A DNA stretch of 64,000 bases from Marinobacter sp. ANT_B65 (GCF_002407605.1 NZ_NXGV01000003.1:96890-160889), one strand, 5' to 3'. Shown: positions 23,886 through 35,531, numbered from the stretch's first letter. The notes: a model not told the origin generated them from the sequence alone. Numbers and translations: made by a program.

Positions 23886-24656
23886 ATGCAAGTATCGATC
23901 AAGACTCCGGAAGAAATTGAAAAGATGCGCGTAGCCGGTCGCCTGGCGGCTGACGTTCTAGAAATGATCGGTGAGCATGTCAAGCCCGGCGTCTCAACCG
24001 AAGAACTAAACCAGATCTGCCATAACTACATCGTTAACGAGCGTGATGCGATCCCGGCCCCTCTGAACTACAAAGGCTTTCCGAAATCCGTGTGCATTTC
24101 TGTCAACCACGTGATTTGCCATGGAATACCTTCAGAGAAGAAAATTCTGAAAGACGGGGACATCGTGAATATCGATGTGACCGTTATAAAGAATGAGTAC
24201 CACGGTGACACCAGCAAAATGTGGATTGTAGGCAAGCCCAAGCCGGGGACAGAGCGCCTGATCCGGATCACTCAGGAATGCATGTATAAAGGTATTGAAC
24301 TGGTAAAGCCCGGCGCGCGCCTGGGCGATATCGGCCATGTAATCCAGCAACACGCTGAAAAGCACCACTATTCCGTTGTCAGGGATTATTGCGGCCACGG
24401 CATCGGCAAGGTATTCCATGAGGAGCCTCAGGTCATGCACTACGGCAAGCCTGGAACCGGGCTGGAGCTTAAAGAAGGCATGATCTTCACCATCGAGCCA
24501 ATGATCAACCAAGGCAAATACCACACCAAGTTACTACCGGACCAGTGGACCGTGGTCACCAAAGATCACAAGCTTTCCGCCCAGTGGGAGCACACCATCC
24601 TTGTGACCGCCGATGGCCACGAAGTGTTGACCAGACGATCGGAGGAATCCTTCTAA
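23886..24656 (+). CDS. map: Methionine aminopeptidase, type I
   Basis: Map removes the initiator methionine from nascent proteins. The 256-residue pita-bread-fold metalloenzyme shows CISVNHVICHGIPSE, the metal ligands in NIDVTVIKNEYHGDTSKMW (two Asp), DYCGHGIGKVFHEEP (His), FTIEPMINQGKY (Glu) and the final Glu in SAQWEHTILVT. It has no N-terminal zinc extension, so it is the short E. coli-like form. It is divergent from rpsB and directly abuts glnD. Confidence 0.97.
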   Translation: MQVSIKTPEEIEKMRVAGRLAADVLEMIGEHVKPGVSTEELNQICHNYIVNERDAIPAPLNYKGFPKSVCISVNHVICHGIPSEKKILKDGDIVNIDVTVIKNEYHGDTSKMWIVGKPKPGTERLIRITQECMYKGIELVKPGARLGDIGHVIQQHAEKHHYSVVRDYCGHGIGKVFHEEPQVMHYGKPGTGLELKEGMIFTIEPMINQGKYHTKLLPDQWTVVTKDHKLSAQWEHTILVTADGHEVLTRRSEESF

Positions 24657-27302
24657 GTGGACCGTCAGGAGCTGGAGGCCAGAATCAGCAACGACACTTC
24701 CCCTGTCATGGTGGCCCGGGAGCTTCTGAAAGAACGCTATGATGCAGATGCAGAAGCCTTCCGGCAGGGCGCCGACGTAAGGGCTCTGGTTCACTCCAGA
24801 GCCGATACCGTCGACACGGTACTGAAGCTGATCTGGAACCGCTACCCTTTCTCCAGCTCACCCGATATAGCGCTGATCGCTGTTGGGGGGTACGGTCGTG
24901 GTGAACTCCACCCACATTCGGATATCGACCTGCTGATTCTGACCCGGAATGGCATTGAACCCGGCTGGGAAGAAGATGTTGGCGCCTTCATCACCCTGCT
25001 GTGGGATCTGAAGCTCGATATCGGCCACAGCGTACGCAGCATTGAAGAAAGTAAAGATGCTGCACGGGATGATATAACCACCCTGACCAACCTTCTTGAA
25101 ACCCGCACAATTGCCGGCCCGGATGAACTGCGCGAAGAACTCAGCGAACAAGCCTACTCCGACAACATCATTACTGACCGCGACTACTTTATTGCCAAGC
25201 GCGAAGAGCAGTTCCAGCGTCATAAAAAATACAGCGATACAGAGTACAATCTTGAGCCTAACGTAAAAAGCTCACCCGGTGCTCTGCGGGATATACAAAC
25301 CATTGGCTGGATTACCAAACGACACTTTGGCCTGCAGAGCATTGCCGATCTGACCCACTTCAGCATTCTCACTGACGAGGAGCATCAGGTACTGGTGCAG
25401 GGTGAAACCCTCCTGTGGCGATTGCGCTACGGGCTTCAGCTGATTGCAGACCGCAACGAGAACCGGCTGCTGTTCGACCATCAGCGTGCCCTGGCGCAGA
25501 TGCTGGGATACAAAGATGAAGGCAAGCGGCTGGATGTCGAACTGATGATGCAGTCCTATTATCGGACCGTGCTGGCGCTGGCAGAGCTCACCGACGTCAT
25601 TCTTCAGTTTTACGATGAAGCAATACTCGGCACCGGTACCGAAGATAATATTCAACCCATCAACAAACGCTTCCAGATTCGTAACAGCTATATAGAGGCA
25701 GTAAACAACCAGGTATTTGCTTACTCCCCCTATGCAATCATGGAAATCTTTGTGCTGATGGCCCAGCACCCGGAAATCAAAGGCATCAGGGCCACGACCA
25801 TCCGGTCCTTGCGGGCACACAGACACCTGATTGATGATGCCTTCCGCTCCGATCTGGCAGTAACGTCCCTGTTCATGGAACTGCTTCGGACACCCCATGC
25901 GCTGGATGAAACACTCTCCGCCATGAAAAAATACAACGTGCTGGGCCGCTATCTGCCAGAGTTCGGCCAGATTATCGGCCAGATGCAGCACGACCTATTC
26001 CACATCTATACCGTTGACGCTCATACCATGCGGGTCGTCCGAAACATGGTTCGCCTGAACCGCCCGGACGCGCGCGAGAACTACCCATTGGCAGCGCGGC
26101 TGATTCACGGGCTTCCAAAGCGGGAAATTCTTTATATTGCCGGCTTGTATCACGACGTTGCCAAAGGCCGGGGGGGAGACCATTCAGAGCTTGGTGCGGA
26201 AGACGCAGCATCCTTCTGCAAACGTCACCACCTTAGTGAGCGTGATACCCAACTGGCATCCTGGCTGGTGGAAAATCATCTGCTAATGTCCATGACAGCC
26301 CAACGCAAAGACATTTCCGACCCGGATATTATCCAGTCGTTTGCCCGGGCGCTTCCCAGTCAGGCGCACCTGGATTACCTGTACATCCTCACTGTGTGTG
26401 ATATCAGCGCCACCAACCCCAAACTCTGGAATACCTGGCGGGCATCTCTGTTGCGCCAGCTGTACCTGGAAGCAAAGCGTGCCCTGCGTCGCGGAGCAGA
26501 GATCCCTGTTGACCGGCAGGCATGGGTTCGGGCAACACAGTCTGAGGCCCGCGAAATCCTCCATGCCCAAAGCATTACCGACAAACAGATTGATGCCATC
26601 TGGGACACGGTTGATGAAGATTATTTTCTTCAGGATTCCACTGTTGATATAGCCTGGCAAACCGCAGCCATCATCAATCATGGAAACACCCCCGGGCCAC
26701 TGGTTCTTATCCGGGACACTCTCGGAGGGCCATCTGAAGGCTTTTCACAGATCATTATCTACATGAACGACCGGGCAACTCTTTTTGCCGCAACAACAGC
26801 AGTTCTGGAACAACTCAACCTGAACATTGTTGACGCCCGCATCAGTTCAAACGATGGCCCCTACACAATCAGCTCTTATGTGGTACTGGACGAAAAAGGC
26901 CAGCCACTGGGGGTAGATCCGGCCCGCAAGGAGCGAGTTCGCGAGCGCTTGATTGAGGAACTCGATGATCCGGAAGACTACCCGGACATTATTCACCGAC
27001 GTACACCTCGGCAGCTAAGACACTTCGCGTTCCCGACCGAAGTGGTTTTTTCCAACGACACCATCAACGAGCGCACGGTAATCGAAGTGGTCACACCTGA
27101 TCGCCCCGGCCTTCTGGCAAGGGTTGGGCAGGTTCTTCTGGATCATCGTATACGCCTGAGCAATGCAAAAATTGCGACACTGGGCGAACGGGTCGAAGAC
27201 GTATTTTTTGTTACCGACGAACACGGCAGGCCTATCAGCGATCCTTCCGTGTGCAGCGCCCTGCAGCAGGACCTATGCAAAATGCTGGACGACACCCAAT
27301 GA
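24657..27302 (+). CDS. glnD: Bifunctional PII uridylyltransferase/uridylyl-removing enzyme GlnD
   Basis: GlnD senses glutamine and adds or removes UMP from PII proteins, setting glutamine synthetase and nitrogen-regulon activity. The 881-residue protein has the nucleotidyltransferase motif VGGYGRGELHPHSDIDLLIL (about 78-97), a GlnE-like helical region, an HD domain (IAGLYHDVAKGRGGDHSELG) for UMP removal, and two C-terminal ACT domains (about 705-785 and 815-881, the latter beginning with VIEVVTPDRPGLLARVGQVL) that bind glutamine. The first codon, GTG, immediately follows the map stop; GGAGGA lies ten bases upstream. The order map-glnD-dapC-dapD is common in this group. Confidence 0.97.
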   Translation: MDRQELEARISNDTSPVMVARELLKERYDADAEAFRQGADVRALVHSRADTVDTVLKLIWNRYPFSSSPDIALIAVGGYGRGELHPHSDIDLLILTRNGIEPGWEEDVGAFITLLWDLKLDIGHSVRSIEESKDAARDDITTLTNLLETRTIAGPDELREELSEQAYSDNIITDRDYFIAKREEQFQRHKKYSDTEYNLEPNVKSSPGALRDIQTIGWITKRHFGLQSIADLTHFSILTDEEHQVLVQGETLLWRLRYGLQLIADRNENRLLFDHQRALAQMLGYKDEGKRLDVELMMQSYYRTVLALAELTDVILQFYDEAILGTGTEDNIQPINKRFQIRNSYIEAVNNQVFAYSPYAIMEIFVLMAQHPEIKGIRATTIRSLRAHRHLIDDAFRSDLAVTSLFMELLRTPHALDETLSAMKKYNVLGRYLPEFGQIIGQMQHDLFHIYTVDAHTMRVVRNMVRLNRPDARENYPLAARLIHGLPKREILYIAGLYHDVAKGRGGDHSELGAEDAASFCKRHHLSERDTQLASWLVENHLLMSMTAQRKDISDPDIIQSFARALPSQAHLDYLYILTVCDISATNPKLWNTWRASLLRQLYLEAKRALRRGAEIPVDRQAWVRATQSEAREILHAQSITDKQIDAIWDTVDEDYFLQDSTVDIAWQTAAIINHGNTPGPLVLIRDTLGGPSEGFSQIIIYMNDRATLFAATTAVLEQLNLNIVDARISSNDGPYTISSYVVLDEKGQPLGVDPARKERVRERLIEELDDPEDYPDIIHRRTPRQLRHFAFPTEVVFSNDTINERTVIEVVTPDRPGLLARVGQVLLDHRIRLSNAKIATLGERVEDVFFVTDEHGRPISDPSVCSALQQDLCKMLDDTQ

Positions 27303-28495
27303 ATCCGAATCTGGACAAGCTTCACCCCTACCCTTTTGAAAAGCTGGCAAAACTCAAGGCCGGCATATCTGTGCCAGACAATCTGCGTCCAATTTCCCTG
27401 GGGATTGGCGAACCCAAGCACCCCTCTCCTGAGTTCGTGAAACAGGTGATTGCCGATAACCTCGACAGACTCGCCAACTATCCTACAACCAAAGGAATGG
27501 AAGAACTCAGGGAGACAATTGGTGAGTGGGCTACACGTCGGTTCCGGCTGCAGCCCGGGGCCCTGAGCCCGGAACACAACATCGTTCCGGTGAACGGCAC
27601 CCGCGAAGCAATATTTTCGCTGGTACAGGCAGTGGTTGATGCAAACAAGCAGGCGACGGTTGTAAGCCCGAACCCCTTTTATCAGGTTTATGAAGGTGCA
27701 GCGCTTCTCGCAGGCGCTACTCCAGTCTACCTGCCCTGCGATGCCTCAAATGGCTTTATTCCGGATTTTGACGCAGTGCCAGAATCCGTATGGCAGGACT
27801 GCCAGGTACTCTTCCTGTGCTCACCCGGGAACCCCAGCGGTGCCGTCATGCCCCGGGAAGTTCTGACAAAGGTCATTGAACTGGCAGACAGGCATGACTT
27901 TATTGTTGCCTCAGATGAGTGTTATTCCGAACTCTACCCAGATGAAAACAATCCTCCCGAGGGTCTGTTGCAAACCTGTGCAGCCATAGGCCGACACGAC
28001 TTCGCACGTTGTGTCGTTTTTCACAGCCTGTCAAAACGCAGTAACCTGCCGGGCCTGAGATCAGGCTTTGTCGCAGGCGATGCAGCTATACTGAAAGGCT
28101 ACCTGAGCTACCGCACGTATCATGGTTGCGCCATGCCCGTTCACAACCAGCTGGCAAGCATCGCAGCCTGGCAGGACGAAGCCCATGTCCGCGAAAACCG
28201 GACTGCTTACCGTGCCAAGTTTGAAGCCGTGGTACCCATTCTCCGGGAAGTCATGGATGTGGACTTTCCTGATGCAGGCTTCTACCTCTGGCCGGCCACT
28301 CCGATGGATGATGAGACATTTGCGCGGGAACTGTCGGCACAGCAAAACGTACATGTGTTGCCAGGCCGCTATCTGTCCCGAACTGTCGATGGCCACAATC
28401 CCGGGGAAAACCGGGTACGCATGGCACTGGTTGCACCGCTGGAAGAATGCGTTGAAGCTGCAAAACGCATAGTTGAATTTGTAAAGGCAAACTGA
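27299..28495 (+). CDS. dapC: Succinyldiaminopimelate transaminase
   Basis: DapC transfers an amino group from glutamate to N-succinyl-2-amino-6-ketopimelate on the lysine/peptidoglycan branch. It is a fold-type I PLP aminotransferase of about 398 residues. It has LGIGEPKHPSPEFVKQVI near the start, VNGTREAIFSLVQ, FLCSPGNPSGAVM, SDECYSELY, and the PLP lysine in VVFHSLSKRSNLPGLRSGFV. The ATG at 27299 overlaps the glnD stop as ATGA, which supports this start. The neighbours dapD and dapE catalyse the preceding and following steps. Confidence 0.95.
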   Translation: MNPNLDKLHPYPFEKLAKLKAGISVPDNLRPISLGIGEPKHPSPEFVKQVIADNLDRLANYPTTKGMEELRETIGEWATRRFRLQPGALSPEHNIVPVNGTREAIFSLVQAVVDANKQATVVSPNPFYQVYEGAALLAGATPVYLPCDASNGFIPDFDAVPESVWQDCQVLFLCSPGNPSGAVMPREVLTKVIELADRHDFIVASDECYSELYPDENNPPEGLLQTCAAIGRHDFARCVVFHSLSKRSNLPGLRSGFVAGDAAILKGYLSYRTYHGCAMPVHNQLASIAAWQDEAHVRENRTAYRAKFEAVVPILREVMDVDFPDAGFYLWPATPMDDETFARELSAQQNVHVLPGRYLSRTVDGHNPGENRVRMALVAPLEECVEAAKRIVEFVKAN

Positions 28496-28498
28496 TTT

Positions 28499-28840
28499 AT
28501 GAAGCTCTATGGCATCCGGAATTGCGATACCGTCAAAAAGGCCCGTAAATGGCTTGATGAGCAAAACATCGCCTATGAGTTCCACGACTTTAAAAAAGAG
28601 GGGCTGGACGAAGCCCGCCTGATCCAATGGGAAGAAGCCGTGGGATGGGAAATTTTGCTGAACCGCCGCGGCACGACATGGCGCAAACTCAGCGAAGAGG
28701 TTCGTGATACCATTAGCGCCCAATCTGCCCATGACATCATGCTTGAAAACACCTCCATCATTAAACGGCCCGTGGTCGAGCATGAAGGGTCTGTTTATGT
28801 CGGCTTTAACGCCAACGACTGGGCAACACTGATTAACTAA
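28499..28840 (+). CDS. yffB: ArsC/Spx/MgsR-family reductase-like protein (YffB-type)
   Basis: This 113-residue thioredoxin-fold protein of the arsenate reductase family begins MKLYGIRNCDTVKKARKWLDE. Only the first Cys (C9) is present, in NCDTVKKARKWL, as in YffB-type proteins rather than redox-active CxxC forms. It continues with FHDFKKEG and WEILLNRRGTTWRKLSEEVRD, and has IIKRPVVEHEGSVYVGF near the end. YffB uses glutathione in vitro and its cell role is unclear. Its position between dapC and dapD is often conserved, which suggests cotranscription rather than a proven link to lysine synthesis. Confidence 0.9.
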   Translation: MKLYGIRNCDTVKKARKWLDEQNIAYEFHDFKKEGLDEARLIQWEEAVGWEILLNRRGTTWRKLSEEVRDTISAQSAHDIMLENTSIIKRPVVEHEGSVYVGFNANDWATLIN

Positions 28841-28857
28841 ACAGGAGCAACCCGTAT

Positions 28858-31009
<2,152 letters not shown>

Positions 31010-31042
31010 ACGGCTGCCTGACAAGCTGACAGTTGTACCTGG

Positions 31043-31071
31043 AATGCCGGAGCAGATGCTCCGGCATTTTT
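31043..31071 (+). terminator. Terminator after dapE
   Basis: AATGCCGGAGC and GCTCCGGCATT pair perfectly around AGAT and are followed by TTTTTA. The flanking AA/TT allows some use from the minus strand too, for slyX. Confidence 0.9.
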
Positions 31072-31081
31072 ATTCGCGGCA

Positions 31082-31300
31082 TCAATAGTGGGGCGGAGGA
31101 GCTTCCTCTTCTTCCCGCTTTATGTTGGACGATGAAACATCCTTCAGTTGGTTGTGCAATAGCCGCTTGGCGTTCCAGAGCTCACGGATATCCATCTCCT
31201 GTTTCGCTAACTGTTCGCTCAGGGTGTTGATAACGTCGTCCTGAAAGGCAAGCCGGGTTTCAAGCTCATCCAGTCTGGCTTGCAGATCCTTATCGCTCAT
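31082..31300 (-). CDS. slyX: SlyX family protein
   Basis: The 72-residue protein is a short coiled coil (about residues 5-50: LQARLDELETRLAFQDDVINTL onward) with the C-terminal proline/histidine ending EEEEAPPPHY, which matches the SlyX family. Its function is not established in any species; in E. coli it lies next to slyD. It converges with dapE. The tail-to-tail arrangement shares the dapE terminator. Confidence 0.88.
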   Translation of the reverse strand: MSDKDLQARLDELETRLAFQDDVINTLSEQLAKQEMDIRELWNAKRLLHNQLKDVSSSNIKREEEEAPPPHY

Positions 31301-31479
31301 CGGGTACCGAAACTCCTTCGCATGAATCGTTCAAGTGGATGGGTGAGGAATGTAATCAAAAGCACTCTTAAGGCCAGGTTCGGCATGACGACTTGGTCAG
31401 CAGTCGGAATAATCTGTTATCATGCCGCTTTTACCCGCCCGAACTTCCGTTTTACCGGAAATCAGGCGGCATTCACTGG

Positions 31480-31514
31480 CCGGATAAGCGATTTTACCCG
31501 ATATCCGGTTTTTT
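31480..31514 (+). terminator. Terminator-like hairpin in the leader of the cold-shock-domain gene
   Basis: CCGGATA and TATCCGG enclose a 15-base loop and are followed by TTTTTT. The structure lies 38 bases before the start codon at 31552, so it could act as an attenuator or be the end of a short upstream transcript. The 31301-31479 stretch before it has no gene that I can support. Confidence 0.5.
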
Positions 31515-31551
31515 ATCGTCAGAGTTAGTAAAAATGGAGAATTCTTAGTCA

Positions 31552-32094
31552 ATGCGTAATCCAGCCAAAGCGATCCTTGTTGCTCTCCTGATCGCTATTC
31601 CAGCACCGTTGGTACTTGCCCTGCTGCTCTCATTTACCCCTGAACCTCTTCGCCTGATTGCCGTTGGCGAGTTTGTAGAGGCCCTGGGCAGCACCCGTGG
31701 CATTGCCGCTTACATCATCACCTTTATTGTTTTCGGTATTGCGGGTTTTCTGGCCGCTGCAGTTTCAGCCAGACAGCAACCTGTCCGCAGCACGTCTCAG
31801 CACGGAAATTCGGCGCCGAGGAATCAGAATTCCGACCAGAGCTACGCCGATGATGATGGAGACTACGATGACAACAGCCCTGAAGGCGACGAAGAAGGCA
31901 CTGTGAAGTGGTTTAACGTTAAAAAAGGTTTTGGCTTTATCGTTCGTGAAAGCGGAGACGAAGTCTTTGTCCACTTCCGTGCTATTCGCGGCAGTGGTCG
32001 CAGGGTACTACGCCAGGGCCAACTGGTTCGTTTCAGCGTAGTTGATGCGGACAAAGGCCTGCAGGCAGACAACGTTTCCATTCTGAGCGAATGA
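31552..32094 (+). CDS. Membrane-anchored cold-shock domain protein
   Basis: Two TM helices (about residues 7-28 and 50-75) precede a low-complexity acidic linker (93-116, rich in Asp, Asn and Ser). A complete cold-shock domain (116-180) follows, with [18 protein letters not shown]1 KGFGFI and RNP2 VFVHF. The fold binds single-stranded RNA or DNA, and the topology would hold it at the cytoplasmic face of the inner membrane. Known free Csp proteins are about 70 residues; this one is 180. The leader hairpin at 31480-31514 may regulate it. What the tethering achieves is unknown; localised mRNA handling is a possible role. Confidence 0.85.
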   Translation: MRNPAKAILVALLIAIPAPLVLALLLSFTPEPLRLIAVGEFVEALGSTRGIAAYIITFIVFGIAGFLAAAVSARQQPVRSTSQHGNSAPRNQNSDQSYADDDGDYDDNSPEGDEEGTVKWFNVKKGFGFIVRESGDEVFVHFRAIRGSGRRVLRQGQLVRFSVVDADKGLQADNVSILSE

Positions 32095-32109
32095 AACGTC
32101 AGTTGATGT

Positions 32110-32147
32110 AAAAAAGGCAGCCCTATTCATACGGGCTGCCTTTTTTT
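32110..32147. terminator. Bidirectional terminator
   Basis: AAAAAAGGCAGCCC and GGGCTGCCTTTTTTT enclose TATTCATAC. The A/T runs on both sides allow it to serve the plus-strand cold-shock gene and the minus-strand pair at 32160-33927. Confidence 0.92.
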
Positions 32148-32159
32148 GTTTCTGCCTGT

Positions 32160-32573
32160 TCAGTTCCAGACCACCAGTTGTTCACCCCGGTCATCCAGCC
32201 GCCACCACCTTTCATCTTCTGGCAGCTCATCCTCTTTCCACTCTCCAGAGCTGCAGCGGACTTCTGTATCCAATGCACGCCATGCACTCCGTGCGCATTC
32301 CAGATCACTGTTCCAGGGTAACCGATTACCCTCAATAAGCAGTGACGTATACCGCTTACCAAAAGCTTGCGGATACAGTGTTATTTTCAGGCGGTCTTCA
32401 CCAAAACAGGCTGAGCCTTTGATGATGGATGAAACATCACTGTCATCCAGTGCCAGCTGCGAAATATGGTTTCCCAGCCAACGACTAACCACTCCGCCTT
32501 CCAGGTCACGGATGTAGATTTCCAGATCCTGCACTCGCAGATTCTCCATGCTGATGGTCACAATGGAGCACAT
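32160..32573 (-). CDS. Small partner of the Clp-N/AAA protein, unknown
   Basis: A protein of 129-137 residues with no family I recognise. The start is either ATG 32573 or ATG 32549. The coding sequence overlaps the 3' end of the upstream ATPase gene by 40-70 bp, so the two are translationally linked. It is acidic and tryptophan-rich, with RWLGNHISQLALDDSDVSSI in the first half and EDERWWRLDDRGEQLVVW at the C-terminus. The overlap suggests a functional pair, with this as a possible adaptor or substrate of the ATPase. Confidence 0.7.
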   Translation of the reverse strand: MCSIVTISMENLRVQDLEIYIRDLEGGVVSRWLGNHISQLALDDSDVSSIIKGSACFGEDRLKITLYPQAFGKRYTSLLIEGNRLPWNSDLECARSAWRALDTEVRCSSGEWKEDELPEDERWWRLDDRGEQLVVWN

Positions 32574-33927
32574 AGTGAACCGGCCCGCGCCGCGCTGCAA
32601 CCCAGCGTTCCAGTTCCTGACGCAAGTCTTCCTCCGAAAGCCTGCGCAACGCTCCGGCAGATTTGCGCTCGTGCCACGCAACTTCCGCAGCCGCTCGCAA
32701 CAAACTGACTTCTTCCAGTGACTGCTCAATCTGGTTCAACGGCTCTTGCCGTGCAATGGCAACCAGGCTTTGACGCCTGAGAGTATCCTCCTGCCCGGAG
32801 AGCGCCATCGAGCTGACAGGCCCGCGCCGGGCGAAGAGATCAAGCCTTGCCGCTGCGCGCTCTACCCACTGCAGCATTCCCCCTGGCGAGCTCACACAAC
32901 GGCTCCGCCGCGAAGCTGCAAACTGAATAGCGGATTCAGGTAGCTGAATGTTCCATCGCCGCTCAATAGCCGCCTGGTGAGCGACCAGAATTGCCTTGCG
33001 CTGCATAGTACTGGAAGGACACATATCGAACACTGCCAGCTCCCGGCCCAGGCGCTGTTCCAGTGTATTGCAGGCGCCGTCACTGCCTGACGAATCTGGC
33101 CCCAGAAGCACTACAGGGCCTTCCCAGCGCAGAACCAGCTCAGACACAAGACCAGATGGCTGATCTAAAAACATCAGAAGATCCGCAGGCGTCACATTAT
33201 CAAGAACAAGGACAGGCCAGGGCTTAATGGTAGCTGCCGGGATCACGGCGAGATCACTAGCCATCAGCTCAACTTCGCGACGCAGATCCATCTCGACATA
33301 GGGTTGCGTAAGTGAATCCAGCAGGGAACTCAGCCATGAGGACTTCCCTCCCCCGCGCGCTCCCCGAATCCAGACCAAAGCACCAGGAACCGCAGCGAGT
33401 GTAATGGCAACATCTTCGGCCAGTTCAATCCACTCAGGGTCGGTAATTACAATCGGCGCAGATTCATGCTCTTCTATGCCGGGCGGCTGCGGGCTCTCAC
33501 CGGGATTAAACAGGTCACCCGGTGACGGCCAGCGAAGAACAAGCTCCAGAACTGCGACATAGGCTTTTCCCTGTAAACGTTCCGCATTCCGCGCAAGCAC
33601 CTCCAGAAGCTGAGGCCAGTCCAGCCAGACAGCAGTACCAAAGGCTTCCCGCGCAGTTGCCAGCCAATAAATCAACTGAGAGGAAAGCAAACCTTCACCC
33701 CCCACCTCTGTCACTATCGGCTGTTCACACTGGATGGTTCGTATCAACTCATCCATGTCCACACCGGAGCCGCGCAGGAAGCTGCTTGCAGAGGGGCTGG
33801 AGTCCAGCAGTGCAAGCAAGAAGTCTTCAACCGTAATAACCTTGCCGCCACGGCGATCAACATTATCGCGGGCATTCAGCAGCGCAGCCTGACATTGAGG
33901 GGTAAGGCATCCTTGCCAGTCTTCCAT
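32506..33927 (-). CDS. Clp N-domain protein with a single divergent AAA ATPase module
   Basis: The 473-residue protein starts with a Clp-repeat N-domain (about residues 5-130: LTPQCQAALLNARDNVDRRG, then VEDFLLALLDS and a second repeat-like half) resembling ClpA/ClpV. A proline-rich linker (134-160) leads to a P-loop ATPase with Walker A GARGGGKS (189-196) and Walker B VLVLDNV with D243. The expected Glu after the Walker B Asp is replaced by Asn, so hydrolysis may be altered. There is no second AAA module and no clear ClpP-binding loop. GGGAGA supports the start. It resembles neither full ClpV nor ClpA; type VI secretion genes are not nearby. Confidence 0.8.
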   Translation of the reverse strand: MEDWQGCLTPQCQAALLNARDNVDRRGGKVITVEDFLLALLDSSPSASSFLRGSGVDMDELIRTIQCEQPIVTEVGGEGLLSSQLIYWLATAREAFGTAVWLDWPQLLEVLARNAERLQGKAYVAVLELVLRWPSPGDLFNPGESPQPPGIEEHESAPIVITDPEWIELAEDVAITLAAVPGALVWIRGARGGGKSSWLSSLLDSLTQPYVEMDLRREVELMASDLAVIPAATIKPWPVLVLDNVTPADLLMFLDQPSGLVSELVLRWEGPVVLLGPDSSGSDGACNTLEQRLGRELAVFDMCPSSTMQRKAILVAHQAAIERRWNIQLPESAIQFAASRRSRCVSSPGGMLQWVERAAARLDLFARRGPVSSMALSGQEDTLRRQSLVAIARQEPLNQIEQSLEEVSLLRAAAEVAWHERKSAGALRRLSEEDLRQELERWVAARRGPVHYVLHCDHQHGESASAGSGNLHP

Positions 33928-34059
33928 GAAACATCTCCCTGTTTTATCGCACCATCCTGATGCAGTAGAAGTTATACCAACAATTTTTGCTCAAAAGCCT
34001 TCTGTGATTTCATGAGTGTTTTCATGCAGCTTCATTTATCACGGGCTGACCGGCCCAGT

Positions 34060-34500
34060 TTACCAGATACCCGTATTTTCCATACTAACCCAGGGTTCTT
34101 TGGGTGCGAGCGCTTCGCCTTTTTGCAGCAACTCGATCGATATGCCATCAGGCGACCGGACAAACGCCATGTAACCATCCCGGGGCGGGCGGTTGATGGT
34201 TACACCATTTGCCTGCAACTTCTCACAAAGTACATAGATATCATCCACTCTATAAGCCAGATGGCCAAAGTTACGACCTCCGGAGTATTCTTCCGGATCC
34301 CAGTTACAGGTCAACTCCAGCATAGGGGCCTTGTCTTCACGAGCCCTGGACTCATCTCCGCTTGCGGCAAGGAATACAAGTGTAAAACGACCCTTCTCGT
34401 TACTTTTACGATCGATTTCGACCATACCCAGCAGATCGCAGAAAAAATTCAGGGTTTGCTCAAGGTTGCTTACACGGATCATCGTATGTAGGTATTGCAT
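34060..34500 (-). CDS. gloA: Lactoylglutathione lyase (glyoxalase I)
   Basis: GloA converts the methylglyoxal-glutathione hemithioacetal to S-lactoylglutathione. The 146-residue VOC-fold protein has the first metal ligand in [18 protein letters not shown], the Glu in [10 protein letters not shown], the second His in [14 protein letters not shown] and the last Glu in [13 protein letters not shown]. It carries the paired beta-alpha-beta-beta-beta units of the family. It is divergent from the DUF1853 gene across 113 bp. The metal (nickel or zinc) cannot be settled by eye. Confidence 0.94.
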   Translation of the reverse strand: MQYLHTMIRVSNLEQTLNFFCDLLGMVEIDRKSNEKGRFTLVFLAASGDESRAREDKAPMLELTCNWDPEEYSGGRNFGHLAYRVDDIYVLCEKLQANGVTINRPPRDGYMAFVRSPDGISIELLQKGEALAPKEPWVSMENTGIW

Positions 34501-34613
34501 ACACTCTCCTGTTATCTACGATTACATCGTCTAACGAATCATTTCAGGCAAGCTCACGCTCCATATGCACACACTCATCTTTATTACCTTGCAGTTTACG
34601 GTATTCTGGAAAA

Positions 34614-35531
34614 ATGACTGTAAACCTCAACTCACAGCTGATCAATTCCTACCAGACACCTGCAATACGCCACCTTGCATGGTTGTGTCAGGCTCCGCAA
34701 CTGATGCATTCACCAATCACATTTGAACCTGCACAGTATCTGCCGCCAGACTATCCCGACACCCTTGCCGCCTGGGACAAGGACACAGAAACTGCACCAC
34801 CACTGCTTGGCGAACCACCACAACGCAGGCTGGGCTTCTATTTCGAGCGACTGTATCAGGTATTACTCGAAGACCTGCTGGGCTGGCCCATTCTGCTGAA
34901 AAACCAGCAGATCCAGTCAAACGGACGCACCATTGGCGAACTGGATTTTGTGGTGCTCAACAAGAAAAATGATTGCATTGAACACCACGAGATTGCTATC
35001 AAATTCTATCTGGGCGTTTCCGGGCAAAATGGCTCAACACTCTGGTATGGCCCCAATGCCCGTGACCGGCTGGACAGGAAAACAACCAGTCTGCTGGAAC
35101 AGCAAAGCCGCCGCACACAACTCCCGGAAACCCTGGCATTACTCTCTGAATTTGATATCACCGGCCCGCTGACACCGCGGGTTTTCATGCCGGGATATCT
35201 TTTCTATCCTGATGATCAGCAGGTTGAAACCCCGGACTATGTTCCGGAAAACCACCTGCGCGGCCGCTGGATGTACGCCCACGACGCAAGAAAACTGAAC
35301 ACATCACACTGGGTTGTACTCAACAAACCACACTGGATTGGCAACTGGTGTCAGAGCGTACAGCCTGATAAAGAACATGTGCTGGAAGCGCTGACGCGTG
35401 TAGAGAGCAAATCAGTTCCGCAACTGTTCGCAATCATGCAGGAAGACCATCAGACGGGTAGCTGGGCCGAGACAGACCGTCTGTTTGTTGTACCTGAAGC
35501 CTGGCCCGGAATCTCACAGCCGCGATATTGA
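34614..35531 (+). CDS. DUF1853 family protein
   Basis: The 305-residue protein matches the DUF1853 family, which is common in gammaproteobacteria and of unknown function. Conserved features are RRLGFYFERLYQVLLEDLL, then GRTIGELDFVVLN and the following HHEIAIKFYLG, a D-x(n)-E-x-K arrangement like a restriction-endonuclease-type fold. The later RGRWMYAHD and NKPHWIG are also family-like. No genomic neighbour suggests a pathway. Nuclease activity is a fold-level possibility only. Confidence 0.88.
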   Translation: MTVNLNSQLINSYQTPAIRHLAWLCQAPQLMHSPITFEPAQYLPPDYPDTLAAWDKDTETAPPLLGEPPQRRLGFYFERLYQVLLEDLLGWPILLKNQQIQSNGRTIGELDFVVLNKKNDCIEHHEIAIKFYLGVSGQNGSTLWYGPNARDRLDRKTTSLLEQQSRRTQLPETLALLSEFDITGPLTPRVFMPGYLFYPDDQQVETPDYVPENHLRGRWMYAHDARKLNTSHWVVLNKPHWIGNWCQSVQPDKEHVLEALTRVESKSVPQLFAIMQEDHQTGSWAETDRLFVVPEAWPGISQPRY

